Below, in pieces: positions 15,818 to 24,748 of a stretch of 64,000 nucleotides of DNA (its first letter is position 1; every line of letters begins with the position of its first letter). Source of the DNA: Youngiibacter multivorans. Its GTDB lineage: Bacteria; Bacillota; Clostridia; Clostridiales; Clostridiaceae. Below the pieces are notes generated by a model. That model did not search any database. It saw nothing but the letters and a program-made list of their open reading frames with translations, and had not been told where the DNA came from. A program made the translations under genes and the position numbers. Location: NCBI RefSeq assembly GCF_017873395.1, contig NZ_JAGGKC010000021.1, forward strand, positions 1 through 64,000, in the 5' to 3' direction.

Positions 15818-17623
15818 TTACTTCAGTCCAAGTGCTGAAAGCTTGTCTTCCGATGGAACTCCAGCCTCCGACCAGCCTCTGACCTTGTAGTACTCAGGAA
15901 GAGTCTCATTAAGCTTGGTTACCCAGCCCTTTGATGGTCCTTCAACAATCGGCTCCTCAAGAAGTCTCTTTGGAAGTGTATCCTCTGATGCAGCTATGCC
16001 TGCCTTCATGTTCCATACTCTCTCAAGATTCCATACTCTCTCTCCAGCCTCGATGAACTCAGTTCCTGTGTATGTTGAGCCGGTGATCGCGTTTATGAGG
16101 TCAGCATAGTCGTCTGCACCCATAGCAAAGGATGTGAACAGGCAAAGTCCTGATGAATCTATGGCTGCTGTGAAATCCTGGAACAGCTTGGTCCATTCTG
16201 CCTTACCTTCAACTGAGAACCTGTCAAGCTTCTCTGGAAGTCCAAGGATCTCAGGGGAGATCATGTAGCCTCTTACGTGGCATCCGCCTCTGTTTGAGGT
16301 TGCATATGAAATTCCGTGTCCCTGTATTCCTCTTGAGTCGTATGCAGGAAGCTCCTGCTTCTTTACTGTCATTGAATACTCTGGAACGCCGTAGCTGTCG
16401 CAAAGTCTGTATGAGCCTTCTGCAAGCTTGATTCCGAAGCCTTCAACCGCTCCCATTCTCTTTGTCCATTCTACTATTGCGTCTGCACTTCCCCAAAGAA
16501 GCTCAGGTCCGTCGCCAAGCTCTTCCTTGGTGATGTAGCCTCTCTGATAAAGCTCCATTGCAGCGGCGATGGTTGCGCCGGCAGAAATTGTGTCAAGTCC
16601 GTACTCGTTGCACCAGTAGTTAGCCTTTATTACGGCTGGAAGGTCCTTTACGCCGCAGTCAGAGCCGAAAGCCCATACTGTCTCGTATTCTGGTCCCTGT
16701 CCCTTTATGTCGTCAACTTCGCAGTATCTTCCGCAGCCTATCGGACATCTGAAGCATGGATCCTTTCTTGTAAGATACTTCTCAGCAAGAGTCTCTCCAC
16801 TTATCTCTTCAGCAAAGGAAAACTGTGACTCCTGGAAATTCTTGGTTGGCAGTACGCCATTCTCGTTGATTATGTTTACGAGCACAGCAGTTCCGTATGC
16901 AGGAAGTCCCTGTCCGGTAACGCCGTTATCCCTGATCTTCTTGGTGCATCTTGCAAATACTTCCTTGAGCATTGCAGGATCCTTGACCTCTACCTTCTTA
17001 GATCCCTTGACAACGATAGCCTTAAGGTTCTTCGATCCCATAACGGCACCGACTCCTGACCTGCCTGCTGCCCTTCCCTTGTCGTTCATGACTGCAGCCA
17101 TGAGTGACATTCTTTCGCCTGCCGGTCCTATGCATGCTACCTTTACCTTCTCGCCATGGATTCCTTCGAGAGTATCAGTGGTATCTGCAACAAGCTTTCC
17201 CCAAAGCCCTGAAGCATCCTTTATCTCAACTTCGTCATCAACTATGTTCAGGTATACTGGCTTTTCTGATTTTCCTTCAAGGACTATCATGTCATAGCCG
17301 GCAAACTTCATCTCTGCGCCGAAGAATCCGCCTGAATTCGAGCTTGCAACCGTTCCTGTAAGAGGTGACTTGGTTATTACCATGTACCTGCCGCCGGTTG
17401 GGGTATTGGTTCCTGTAAGTGGTCCTGCAGCGAAGATAAGCTTATTCTCAGGACTGAGAGCATCTACGTTAGCATCAATCTCATCAATGAGCATCTTAGT
17501 GCCAAGTCCTCTTCCCCCAAGGAACTTAACTGCATCATCAAGATTCAGCTGCTCCTTCTTGACTGTCCCTGCGGTCAGGTCGACCCTCAGTACTGTACCC
17601 TGGTATCCGTAATAGTTTGACAT
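15818..17623 (-). CDS. aldehyde:ferredoxin oxidoreductase (tungsten pterin enzyme)
   Basis: This 601-residue enzyme has the AOR N-terminal domain (GGRGLGTKMLIDE, AGPLTGTNTPTGGRY), the 4Fe-4S ligands CFRCPIGCGRYC (about residues 285-300) with a later Cys in SSGLCLF, and pterin-binding segments. AORs reversibly oxidise aldehydes to acids with ferredoxin, using a tungsten bis-pterin cofactor. I start at ATG 17623 (MSNYYGYQG), which has AGGAGGG 6 bases upstream; the longer frame is untranslated leader. A sigma-54 promoter lies 37-52 bases before it, and a MoaD-like gene follows. Likely role: detoxifying or recycling aldehydes from amino-acid or alcohol metabolism. Confidence 0.95.
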   Translation of the reverse strand: MSNYYGYQGTVLRVDLTAGTVKKEQLNLDDAVKFLGGRGLGTKMLIDEIDANVDALSPENKLIFAAGPLTGTNTPTGGRYMVITKSPLTGTVASSNSGGFFGAEMKFAGYDMIVLEGKSEKPVYLNIVDDEVEIKDASGLWGKLVADTTDTLEGIHGEKVKVACIGPAGERMSLMAAVMNDKGRAAGRSGVGAVMGSKNLKAIVVKGSKKVEVKDPAMLKEVFARCTKKIRDNGVTGQGLPAYGTAVLVNIINENGVLPTKNFQESQFSFAEEISGETLAEKYLTRKDPCFRCPIGCGRYCEVDDIKGQGPEYETVWAFGSDCGVKDLPAVIKANYWCNEYGLDTISAGATIAAAMELYQRGYITKEELGDGPELLWGSADAIVEWTKRMGAVEGFGIKLAEGSYRLCDSYGVPEYSMTVKKQELPAYDSRGIQGHGISYATSNRGGCHVRGYMISPEILGLPEKLDRFSVEGKAEWTKLFQDFTAAIDSSGLCLFTSFAMGADDYADLINAITGSTYTGTEFIEAGERVWNLERVWNMKAGIAASEDTLPKRLLEEPIVEGPSKGWVTKLNETLPEYYKVRGWSEAGVPSEDKLSALGLK

Positions 17624-17659
17624 ACGATCCCTCCTATGGTTGTTCTGTACTAATATATA

Positions 17660-17675
17660 AGCAAGAATCATGCCA
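17660..17675 (-). promoter_or_regulatory. sigma-54 (-24/-12) promoter of the AOR operon
   Basis: The minus strand reads TGGCATGATTCTTGCT, which fits the consensus TGGCACGN4TTGCW with one difference. GG and GC are at the required spacing. Predicted transcription starts about 12 bases on, near 17649, leaving a 26-base leader. The sigma-54 activator gene lies immediately upstream. Confidence 0.85.
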
Positions 17676-17724
17676 AATATTGTCAAGCCTGAAAACGTTT
17701 GAATTGCAATGGTTTACATTTTGA

Positions 17725-17756
17725 TCAAAAAACAACCGCTCCATAATGGAGCGGTT
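17725..17756 (-). terminator. terminator of the sigma-54 regulator gene
   Basis: The palindrome AACCGCTCCAT-A-ATGGAGCGGTT is followed by GTTTTTTG on the minus strand, 8 bases after the regulator's stop codon. It separates the regulator from the AOR promoter region. Confidence 0.85.
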
Positions 17757-17763
17757 ATGCATA

Positions 17764-19737
17764 TTATTTAGTGTTCCATTCTGGGACCTTGTCCCGAAAT
17801 GATACATCGAGTCCGTAACCCTCAAGCTTTCGATATAGGGTATTCCTGCCAATCTCAAGTGATTTGGCAGCCTTTGATATGTTCCAGTCCTCATGCTCCA
17901 GCATGAAGAGTATATGTTCCTTCTCTATTTCACCGAGGCTTGCTACCCTTCGGGATGGTCCTGAAGCTCCAGCCATCGGCAGATCTCCTCTTCCACGGTT
18001 GACCTCGAAGATGTCCGGTGCGCTCTCCGTATTGACAACAAGCTCCACATAGTTCTCCAGTTCCCTGATATTTCCTGGCCAGTCATAATCCATCAGCCTG
18101 TCCATCTGGTCCCTTGTGAAATCAATCCTCTTCTTGTTGTGCTTCTTGGAGATTCTACCCATGAAGAAATCAAAAAGTATTGGGATATCAGACCTTCGTT
18201 CCTTGAGTGAAGGAAGCCTCAGCGGCAGTACGTTAAGCCTGTAGTAAAGGTCCTTCCTGAACGTTCCCTTCTCAACCTCATCCCTCAGTTCCCTGTTTGT
18301 CGCCGCAATGACCCTGACGTTAACTACATTGTCATTGATGCTTCCGATCCTTGAGACAGTACCCTCCTCGATAACCCTGAGAAGCCTTGTCTGAAGGTCG
18401 ATGGGCATCTCACCTATCTCATCGAGGAACAGTGTCCCTCCGTCTGCAAGCTCAAACTTTCCTGGCATCCCCTTGGACTTTGCTCCGGTAAACGCACCCT
18501 CCTCATATCCGAACAGCTCCGATTCGATCAGGTTCCTCGGTATGGCACCGCAATTGAGTGCAATGAACGGTTCCCTTGAACGTGTAGACCTGTTGTGTAT
18601 GGATTGGGCGAAGAGTTCCTTTCCGGTTCCGCTTTCACCCATTAGAAGCACTGTTGACTTGCTGTCAGAAATCTTCTTTGCAAGGTCCAGGACCTTTACG
18701 AAATTCGGGTCCTGTCCAATTATCTTCTCAAAGGTGTATATCGCCCTTCTGCCCATGAGCTTTTCAGCGAGTTTCCTCTGTTTCCTGACTTCCTTAAGGA
18801 CCATTACAATTGAATCATATTTCCCACGAGTCAGTCTGTAGATGCTTACATTGTACTGCAATCTGTTCTTCCTTGAAAATACGTCAGTATCAGCCTCGTA
18901 TTCCGTACCGTCCTCGATCAGGCTCCTTCGTATGGAATCCCAGTCCCTGAGTAGCTTCCGGGCATTGATTCGCCTCATGTCGTCCTTGTCGTATCCGAAC
19001 ATGTCGCATGCCATGTTGTTCGTCATGTCTATGTTTCCGCTTAAGTCCATTACAACGACTCCAACCTGGAAGGTGTCGAGTATTGCCTCATGGAACATCT
19101 GCCTTTCAGAAAGGTCGCTTTTAGACTTCTCGGATTCCATCATCTTGCTTATGGAATGGGCGGCAGCAACCACCATTCCTAATGTGTGGGAATGGACTCC
19201 ATCGCTGTAGCCAGTAAGGTCCAGAGTCCCGATCAGATTTCCTTCAGGATCCCAGATTGGCGCTGCTGAGCACGTCCACCTGTGATAGACACTGACAAAA
19301 TGTTCGCTTCCTGATACCTGAAGAGGAATCCGTTCTTCGATGCAGGTACCCATGGCATTTGTCCCGATGCTCCTTTCATCCATGTATGCACCTGGAACCA
19401 TATGGAAAGAGAAGGCTTCAGTCAGAATGTTCTCATCACCTATTACGGAGAGTATGCACCCTTCCCTGTCTGTCAGTATCGTGAAGAAATCAGAGCCCCT
19501 TACGAACTCGTGAAGGTTGTTTATGAACGGAGCGGCGGTCAGAATGAGGCTGTTGTTTTCCTCCAGCTTCTCGAACAGCTCGCGTCCCTCAAGAATCCGC
19601 TTCGAATATACCCTGTCGCTTCCGACCTTGTATCTCCTGCATCTCTCATGGGACCTTTCGATATAGTCCTTTATTCCAGGTACTCTGGCATCAATTGTGC
19701 CATATGACTGTTCTTCCAACAAATCCACCTCCGGCAA
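17764..19737 (-). CDS. sigma-54-dependent activator (GAF-PAS-AAA+-Fis), AcoR-like
   Basis: This 657-residue regulator has an N-terminal GAF-like sensor (to about 200), a PAS domain (about 215-310), a sigma-54 AAA+ domain with Walker A GESGTGKE, the sigma-54 contact loop GAFTGAK, Walker B GTLFLDEIGEM, and a C-terminal Fis-type HTH (ISKAAKSLEIGRNTLYRKL). The order resembles AcoR. It is followed by a terminator and then the AOR operon behind a sigma-54 promoter, so it is very likely the aldehyde- or redox-responsive activator of AOR. Confidence 0.93.
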   Translation of the reverse strand: MPEVDLLEEQSYGTIDARVPGIKDYIERSHERCRRYKVGSDRVYSKRILEGRELFEKLEENNSLILTAAPFINNLHEFVRGSDFFTILTDREGCILSVIGDENILTEAFSFHMVPGAYMDERSIGTNAMGTCIEERIPLQVSGSEHFVSVYHRWTCSAAPIWDPEGNLIGTLDLTGYSDGVHSHTLGMVVAAAHSISKMMESEKSKSDLSERQMFHEAILDTFQVGVVVMDLSGNIDMTNNMACDMFGYDKDDMRRINARKLLRDWDSIRRSLIEDGTEYEADTDVFSRKNRLQYNVSIYRLTRGKYDSIVMVLKEVRKQRKLAEKLMGRRAIYTFEKIIGQDPNFVKVLDLAKKISDSKSTVLLMGESGTGKELFAQSIHNRSTRSREPFIALNCGAIPRNLIESELFGYEEGAFTGAKSKGMPGKFELADGGTLFLDEIGEMPIDLQTRLLRVIEEGTVSRIGSINDNVVNVRVIAATNRELRDEVEKGTFRKDLYYRLNVLPLRLPSLKERRSDIPILFDFFMGRISKKHNKKRIDFTRDQMDRLMDYDWPGNIRELENYVELVVNTESAPDIFEVNRGRGDLPMAGASGPSRRVASLGEIEKEHILFMLEHEDWNISKAAKSLEIGRNTLYRKLEGYGLDVSFRDKVPEWNTK

Positions 19738-19822
19738 TAGAAAAAACTTGAAGCATATACTCCAAGTTTACAGCAAATGTCTCTAACTTACAACGCAAAC
19801 CGTTCCATTACGGTACAAAGAT

Positions 19823-20092
19823 TCAACCACCAGCTGTCAGGAACTTTATCCGGTAATCCTTCAGCAGGCCTTCGAAGACTTTATCATCCGCTTCAATCGT
19901 TACCTCGACCTCAGGAAACGTTATGGTTTTAAGCATATACACAGTCTGAGGGCCGATTTCCGCCATCCAGCCTTCGCCTTTGAAAAGCATGGTCCCATCA
20001 GATTCTTCCGAGGATATCCCTCCGAGCCTTGAAAAGTATTCAAGAAACTCCTGCCTTTCCTTTCCTCTCATGAGGAATGTCTTCTTAGTCAT
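19823..20092 (-). CDS. small uncharacterised protein after ADP-ribosylglycohydrolase
   Basis: This 89-residue soluble protein begins MTKKTFLMRGKERQEFLEYF and mixes alpha and beta segments; I do not recognise a family. I start at ATG 20092, with GGAGG 6 bases upstream; a longer open frame only overlaps the preceding gene. It overlaps no gene but begins 14 bp after the ADP-ribosylglycohydrolase stop and probably ends a four-gene unit that includes ThpR and a THEP1-like NTPase. Confidence 0.75.
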   Translation of the reverse strand: MTKKTFLMRGKERQEFLEYFSRLGGISSEESDGTMLFKGEGWMAEIGPQTVYMLKTITFPEVEVTIEADDKVFEGLLKDYRIKFLTAGG

Positions 20093-20105
20093 ATGCATCC
20101 TCCAA

Positions 20106-21158
20106 TTATAGATAGACTGATCCTTTACCCGTCCCGTATCGTATTTTCCAGTCAGGTGTGCCAATATAGCGGTCATAAAGGTCGTCAGCAGTCCTTATCA
20201 GAACATCCTTCAGCTCCAAGGTATCTATCCAGTCATCTGGAATGACTTCAACACCATACCTGGCACCCAGAAGGTTTCCTGTTATCGCACCGGTACTGTC
20301 GCTGTCACCGTCGTGATTGACAGAAGCTGCAAGAGCTTTCCTGAAGTCACTTCCATATCGTATGGCACAGTAGGTTGAAATCGCCAGGGCTTCTTCTCCG
20401 ACCCAGCCTTCTCCAATTTTTGCTATGGCATCCGCATCATTGGATTTAGAATCTGCCAGATCTATTGACAGTCTGAGCTTCGCTGCTGTTTCCAGGGAGC
20501 CATCCCACAACTCAATTACATCAATGGCTTCCTCAGCTGCTTCCCTGATACCAGAGCCAGATATTATCGAGGCAATCATGAAGGCTAATGCCCCACCGGG
20601 TAGATATCCCGATGGATGGCCATGTGTTATCGCAGCGAATTCAACACCTTTTAGAAATGCTTCACCTTTCTCATAGAAGAGACCTGCCGGTGCAGTCCTC
20701 ATGACTCCTCCGCAGCCTTTGCTCCAGTTGTGAGGAGACTGCCATGTACCCTTGATGCCTGATAACAGCGACTGCAGGCAGGTGTTCCCTGGTGCTCTCT
20801 TGTTATGGAGATCCACATGGTCGAGCAGCCAGCCTTTCATTTCAGGCTTTAGCCTCTTTTCCCCCTGAGTGAACAGCCATCTTCCATATGCGCTGAAAAC
20901 CTCATCTGAAGGTTCGCTCACTTTCCCCTGTCGTCTCAGCATCTCGCTGCAAACTATGCCTTCAGCCGTGAAAAGCGCCATCTGCGTATCATCTGAAATC
21001 AAGGCTTTTCCGCCTTTTGAAACGACAAGGTCGGTTATCCCGTCCTTCCCGTACTTCTTTTGAATCATATCACGGCTCATGAATTCAATGGGATATCCCA
21101 AAGCATCTCCTATTGCTCCCCCCAGAAGGCATCCTCTGTAAAGGTCTCGCTCTCCCAT
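20106..21158 (-). CDS. ADP-ribosylglycohydrolase-family protein
   Basis: The 350-residue protein carries the di-magnesium ARH/DraG signatures: GGAIGDALGYPIEF near the start, SDDTQMALFTAEG (about residue 55), and VNHDGDSDSTGAITGNLLGA (about 280). These enzymes remove ADP-ribose from proteins or nucleic acids, or hydrolyse related ADP-ribose derivatives; the target is not evident. No ADP-ribosyltransferase gene lies nearby. It stands between ThpR and a small protein in a unit with an NTPase, which would fit nucleic-acid end or ADP-ribose processing. Confidence 0.9.
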   Translation of the reverse strand: MGERDLYRGCLLGGAIGDALGYPIEFMSRDMIQKKYGKDGITDLVVSKGGKALISDDTQMALFTAEGIVCSEMLRRQGKVSEPSDEVFSAYGRWLFTQGEKRLKPEMKGWLLDHVDLHNKRAPGNTCLQSLLSGIKGTWQSPHNWSKGCGGVMRTAPAGLFYEKGEAFLKGVEFAAITHGHPSGYLPGGALAFMIASIISGSGIREAAEEAIDVIELWDGSLETAAKLRLSIDLADSKSNDADAIAKIGEGWVGEEALAISTYCAIRYGSDFRKALAASVNHDGDSDSTGAITGNLLGARYGVEVIPDDWIDTLELKDVLIRTADDLYDRYIGTPDWKIRYGTGKGSVYL

Positions 21159-21217
21159 ACAACCACATCCTTTCGTTATCCTTAGGATATCAGGACAGGT
21201 ATACCACTAACCGGACA

Positions 21218-21757
21218 TCAGAGGAGCTTTGCAGAATGAAGCGGCAAATATTCAAGGACACCGCTGCGGCTGGTGCTCTCAAATACCGTGATCTCAGTGA
21301 CTTCTGCCATCCCGATTCCTGATAGAGGAGAAACATCAACCGTATCGAGTGGCTTTTCAAGCTTTGCTTCCCTCGCAAGAGTCAGGTGAGGGGAATACGG
21401 TCTCTCCTCTTTCATGAAGCCAATCTTCCCGAATTTTTCAGAAAGCCTGTCGTACAGCTCGTAAAGCTCTTTACTGCCTTCCATTCCAAGCCAGATTATC
21501 TTCTTTCTCCCTGACGGGAACTGGCCAAGCCTTCCTATTGCAAGTGAGAAGAATTTGGTTTCAGCAGCAACCTCATCAACAGCTCTGAAGACATCACTAA
21601 GCTTAGCTTCATCGACTTCTCCCAGGAAATTCAGCGTCAGATGAAGATTCTGCGCCCGCGTGAACCTTCCTTGGGCAATATTCCTGAGGCTTCCCTGCAC
21701 CTTCATTATCGCTTCCTTTTGTCCTTCTCCGAAGTCAATCCCAATGAAGATCCTCAT
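21218..21757 (-). CDS. thpR: RNA 2',3'-cyclic phosphodiesterase (2H family)
   Basis: The two HxTx catalytic motifs are visible as HLTLNFLGE (about residues 41-49) and HLTLARE (about 126-132), with the start MRIFIGIDF typical of LigT/ThpR. The enzyme opens 2',3'-cyclic phosphates at RNA ends and can act as a 2'-5' ligase in reverse. At 179 residues it is of normal size. Its ATG overlaps the stop of the THEP1-like gene (4 bp), so the two are coupled. Confidence 0.92.
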   Translation of the reverse strand: MRIFIGIDFGEGQKEAIMKVQGSLRNIAQGRFTRAQNLHLTLNFLGEVDEAKLSDVFRAVDEVAAETKFFSLAIGRLGQFPSGRKKIIWLGMEGSKELYELYDRLSEKFGKIGFMKEERPYSPHLTLAREAKLEKPLDTVDVSPLSGIGMAEVTEITVFESTSRSGVLEYLPLHSAKLL

Positions 21758-22236
21758 TGTTCTTCCTCCACATCCATGAGGACAAATTCCTCGATCTCGA
21801 AGTTTTCAAGTACATCTTCAAGCGAGCTTTTCCTGACGACAGCAATGACATCCTTGCCGCACAGCAGCGCCTCAGTGAATGCATCATATAAGCCCATGCC
21901 GCGGAGTTCCAAGGGGCCTATCTCATCGATGATTATACCTTCGCACCTTGGATCCCTGCATATCTCATCAATTACCTCATCAGCCCACTCGAAGGCATCA
22001 GGATCAAAGAACAGATTCCCTGACTGAAGCCTGAATACCTTGGATTCCTCCTTTACTGCAAGCATCCTCTCTGTCCCATCGGAAAGCCTCTTAAGGGTAT
22101 ATCCCATCAATTCATCACCCACAAATACCTTGAGTGACACAATCCCGTCATATCCCAGGTCCTTCAGGTCATCCCAAAGGACAAGTACCCTTGCAGTCTT
22201 TCCCTTGTCAATACCTCCAGTAACTATCCAAACCAT
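21754..22236 (-). CDS. THEP1-type nucleoside-triphosphatase
   Basis: This 160-residue P-loop protein begins MVWIVTGGIDKGKTARV. The Walker A (GGIDKGKTA) differs from the usual GPPGVGKTT, but the diagnostic Walker B IIIDEIGPLELRGMG is kept. THEP1 enzymes hydrolyse NTPs slowly and are linked to RNA or cofactor modification; the role is open. I use ATG 22236 (AGGTGA 4-5 bases upstream), not the TTG at 22251. It is the first gene of the unit with thpR. Confidence 0.82.
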   Translation of the reverse strand: MVWIVTGGIDKGKTARVLVLWDDLKDLGYDGIVSLKVFVGDELMGYTLKRLSDGTERMLAVKEESKVFRLQSGNLFFDPDAFEWADEVIDEICRDPRCEGIIIDEIGPLELRGMGLYDAFTEALLCGKDVIAVVRKSSLEDVLENFEIEEFVLMDVEEEQ

Positions 22237-22336
22237 ACTATCACCTGCCAAAAAATCGATTCATGATTACATTATACTTTGTAATGCAAGATAAAGCTTC
22301 AGAATACACCACTTTTCACTTTTTCAGGAAATGCAA

Positions 22337-22361
22337 AGGGACCGTCAGACTGACGGTCCCT
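22337..22361 (-). terminator. terminator of cstA
   Basis: The near-perfect palindrome AGGGACCGTCAG/CTGACGGTCCCT, followed by TTGCATTTCC on the minus strand, lies 13 bases after the cstA stop. Confidence 0.8.
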
Positions 22362-22373
22362 GGGAAACTGATA

Positions 22374-23858
22374 CTATTCTATTACTGTGTTGAGTATCTT
22401 TTCCTTCTGCTTTGTTCCATATGTCCTGATGAACAGGGCATATCCTGCGGTAAGAACACCTGCTGCTATGTACGAAGCCGTGTAGCTTGCAGGATCCATT
22501 CCAAGCTTGGTCTCAAGACCTAAGCCTATCGGTGCATGGATTATGTAGCTAGTGACCACGAAGCAGTAGAACATTCCAGGAATAAGCGATATGAGGTAAT
22601 TCTTCCCGTGGATGAGAAGGTATACCGATATCATCGCAAGTGCGAATACTGCTATTGTCTGGTTTGTGAATGCGAAGTATCTCCAGAGGATGTTGAATCC
22701 TGCAGTATTTGACTTAGCATAGTAGAGGATTGCTATAGCTGGTACGAATATGCCTGCTGTAAGCGTTACTCTCTTAGTGTAATTGACCTGGTCGATGTGG
22801 AAGGTTTCAGCAAGCATTAGTCTAAGCGACCTGAATGCTGTGTCTCCTGAAGTTATCGGAAGTACTATTACGCCTGCTATTGCAAATATTGCGCCTATAG
22901 GTCCGAGGAATTCCCTTGAAACAAGACCGATCATGAGTGTTGCGCCAGTCTTTATGTCTGTTCCTCTTCCGAAGAGTATCATTGCACCGGCTGCCCAGCA
23001 CATTGCTATGAAGCCTTCAACAAGCATCATGTTGAAGAATGTCATTCTGCCTTCCTTCTCGCTCTTTACAGCTCTGCCTATGAGGGTAGCCTGTGTCGAG
23101 TGGAAGCCTGACATGATTCCGCATGCTACTGTTATGAAGAATACTGGTACGAACGGAAGCTTTGAAGGATGGTTTCCAAACAGTTGTGAGAAATTGAGGT
23201 TCTGAAGGTTTGCTCCACCGTCAAGCATGATTCCAGCAAATATTCCAATTGCTGAGAATATGAGGATAGCTCCGAATATCGGGTATACCCTTCCTATTAT
23301 CTGGTCAATCGGGAAAAGTGTAGCTATAAGATAATATAGGAATATTGCTGCATATACTATCCATGTTGTTGGATTCTCGAACAGAGGCTTCTGCCCGATA
23401 AGCTCATTTACTATGAGGTCTCCAGGTGTATATACGAAAACTGCTCCAACAAGAAGCATGAGTATCCATACTACTATGTTGTATACATTGAAGACACCCT
23501 TTCCAAGGTACTTCTGTATGAGCTTAGGCATCTGGGCTCCACCGTTTCTCATTGAAATCATTCCTGAGAAATAGTCATGAAGTGATCCAGCGAGTACGCA
23601 GCCTACAGGTATGGTTATGAAAGCTATAGGCCCGAAAAGTATTCCCTGTATAGGCCCGAGGATCGGTCCTGTACCTGCTATGTTCAAAAGCTCTATAAGA
23701 CTGTTCTTCCATTTTTTCATTACGACGAAGTCAACTCCGTCTGCCTTAGCTACTGCCGGTGTCTCCCTGTCATCAGGTCCGAATACTGTTTCGCAATACT
23801 TTCCGTAAGCCAATCCACCTACTAACAGAATTGCAAGTCCAACCAAGAAAGTTAACAT
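22374..23858 (-). CDS. cstA: CstA-family pyruvate/peptide transporter
   Basis: This 494-residue membrane protein has about 12-14 helices and the CstA signatures AGTGPILGPIQGILFGP and HDYFSGMISMRNGG. The short form (no long C-terminal domain) is common in Firmicutes and archaea. CstA proteins take up pyruvate and have been linked to peptide use during carbon starvation. It follows a ferritin-like gene by 47 bp, with a small TGTGAC/GTCACA stem at the junction, and ends with a strong terminator. Confidence 0.93.
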   Translation of the reverse strand: MLTFLVGLAILLVGGLAYGKYCETVFGPDDRETPAVAKADGVDFVVMKKWKNSLIELLNIAGTGPILGPIQGILFGPIAFITIPVGCVLAGSLHDYFSGMISMRNGGAQMPKLIQKYLGKGVFNVYNIVVWILMLLVGAVFVYTPGDLIVNELIGQKPLFENPTTWIVYAAIFLYYLIATLFPIDQIIGRVYPIFGAILIFSAIGIFAGIMLDGGANLQNLNFSQLFGNHPSKLPFVPVFFITVACGIMSGFHSTQATLIGRAVKSEKEGRMTFFNMMLVEGFIAMCWAAGAMILFGRGTDIKTGATLMIGLVSREFLGPIGAIFAIAGVIVLPITSGDTAFRSLRLMLAETFHIDQVNYTKRVTLTAGIFVPAIAILYYAKSNTAGFNILWRYFAFTNQTIAVFALAMISVYLLIHGKNYLISLIPGMFYCFVVTSYIIHAPIGLGLETKLGMDPASYTASYIAAGVLTAGYALFIRTYGTKQKEKILNTVIE

Positions 23859-23905
23859 AATAATCCCCCTTATGAATTATTAAGAATAGTGCTTGTGACC
23901 CTTTG

Positions 23906-24400
23906 TCACATACCGATACGGAAAATTGCCCTGTCTGTCTTTTTTTCCAGGATGGTTCTAAGGTGCTTCTTTTCTTCCTTGAGGATAGTCTCCAGATCCC
24001 CTTTGGCTAGGTCCGGATAGACTCTGGCAAGCTCTGTTACGAACATCACAGAATCCGTCTCTACCCTCTCGGCGATATCGAAGACCTGACTCTTGTCAAA
24101 AAGCGCCCTTGCTTTGGCAACAACCGCTTCGGAATCGTTGAGAAAATTATTATCGATCAATAAATCCAAGTACCTTGCATCATCCTCATCCAGTTCCACG
24201 TCGCCAACATCAGGGACCTTGCCGAGCAGAGCAACGTAGATCATGTTGTGCCTCTCTTCATCTTTTGCAAGATTTTCGAAGAACTGTACACCAATTCCCT
24301 TGTTTACCTCCTTAGCCATAGTCCTGTAAAGTTCCGCCACCTTGATCTCATTGTCAGCTATAAGCTTGACGAGTTTGGTACCGTTCCATTTGACAGACAT
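23906..24400 (-). CDS. ferritin-like (rubrerythrin-type fold) protein
   Basis: This 164-residue four-helix protein has Glu and ExxH motifs suited to a diiron site: ELYRTMAKE, KDEERHNMIY, and a C-terminal EEKKHLRTI. It lacks the CxxC rubredoxin domain of true rubrerythrin. It may handle peroxide or iron, or be a structural homologue. I start at ATG 24400 with AAAGGAGGGG 6 bases upstream. It is the first gene before cstA, behind its own promoter at 24433-24462. Confidence 0.82.
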   Translation of the reverse strand: MSVKWNGTKLVKLIADNEIKVAELYRTMAKEVNKGIGVQFFENLAKDEERHNMIYVALLGKVPDVGDVELDEDDARYLDLLIDNNFLNDSEAVVAKARALFDKSQVFDIAERVETDSVMFVTELARVYPDLAKGDLETILKEEKKHLRTILEKKTDRAIFRIGM

Positions 24401-24432
24401 TATTACCCCTCCTTTCAAAACTTCTTAATATT

Positions 24433-24462
24433 ATTTTAACTATTTATGAACTCAATTGTCAA
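24433..24462 (-). promoter_or_regulatory. promoter of the ferritin-like gene
   Basis: A perfect TTGACA, an 18-base spacer and TAAAAT are seen on the minus strand, about 32 bases before the start codon. Confidence 0.75.
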
Positions 24463-24563
24463 TGGTATGACCATAATCGTTTACATTTTACGACTATTAA
24501 ATTTATATCTAACATGCTCAATGAATCAGTCCAATTGTCATATTTTTGCCAATTAAACAATTA

Positions 24564-24601
24564 ATACCCTGAAGATTTCATATCAGAAAACTTCAGGGTA
24601 T
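24564..24601. terminator. 11-bp stem-loop downstream of ftsH
   Basis: ATACCCTGAAG and CTTCAGGGTAT pair perfectly around a 16-base A/T-rich loop, about 150 bases beyond the ftsH stop. The flanks are A/T rich, but the T run is weak on the minus strand. It probably insulates ftsH from the divergent ferritin-like promoter region. Confidence 0.55.
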
Positions 24602-24748
24602 ATATTCATGCTAAATGTATAAATGATTGAAAATCACAGAATGTTCGACTCAGGCTTTCAGGCGGATTAATTCAAAATATGCAAACCTTCGAAATGCGTT
24701 TTCAGGAATGTTTATACACACTCAAAATCTATCCAAACCGACTTCTGG

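Larger units (their letters stand above)
24401..24748. other. 348-base intergenic region, promoter and stem-loop only
   Basis: It holds the ferritin-like promoter (24433-24462) and an 11-bp stem (24564-24601). No open frame with a ribosome site is visible. Bases 24605-24748 beside the ftsH stop show nothing I can name. Confidence 0.6.

Noticed and set aside
20121..20145. Another GGGACGG-type REP copy
   Set aside because: The match CCGTCCC is inside the ADP-ribosylglycohydrolase coding region and has no hairpin partner.
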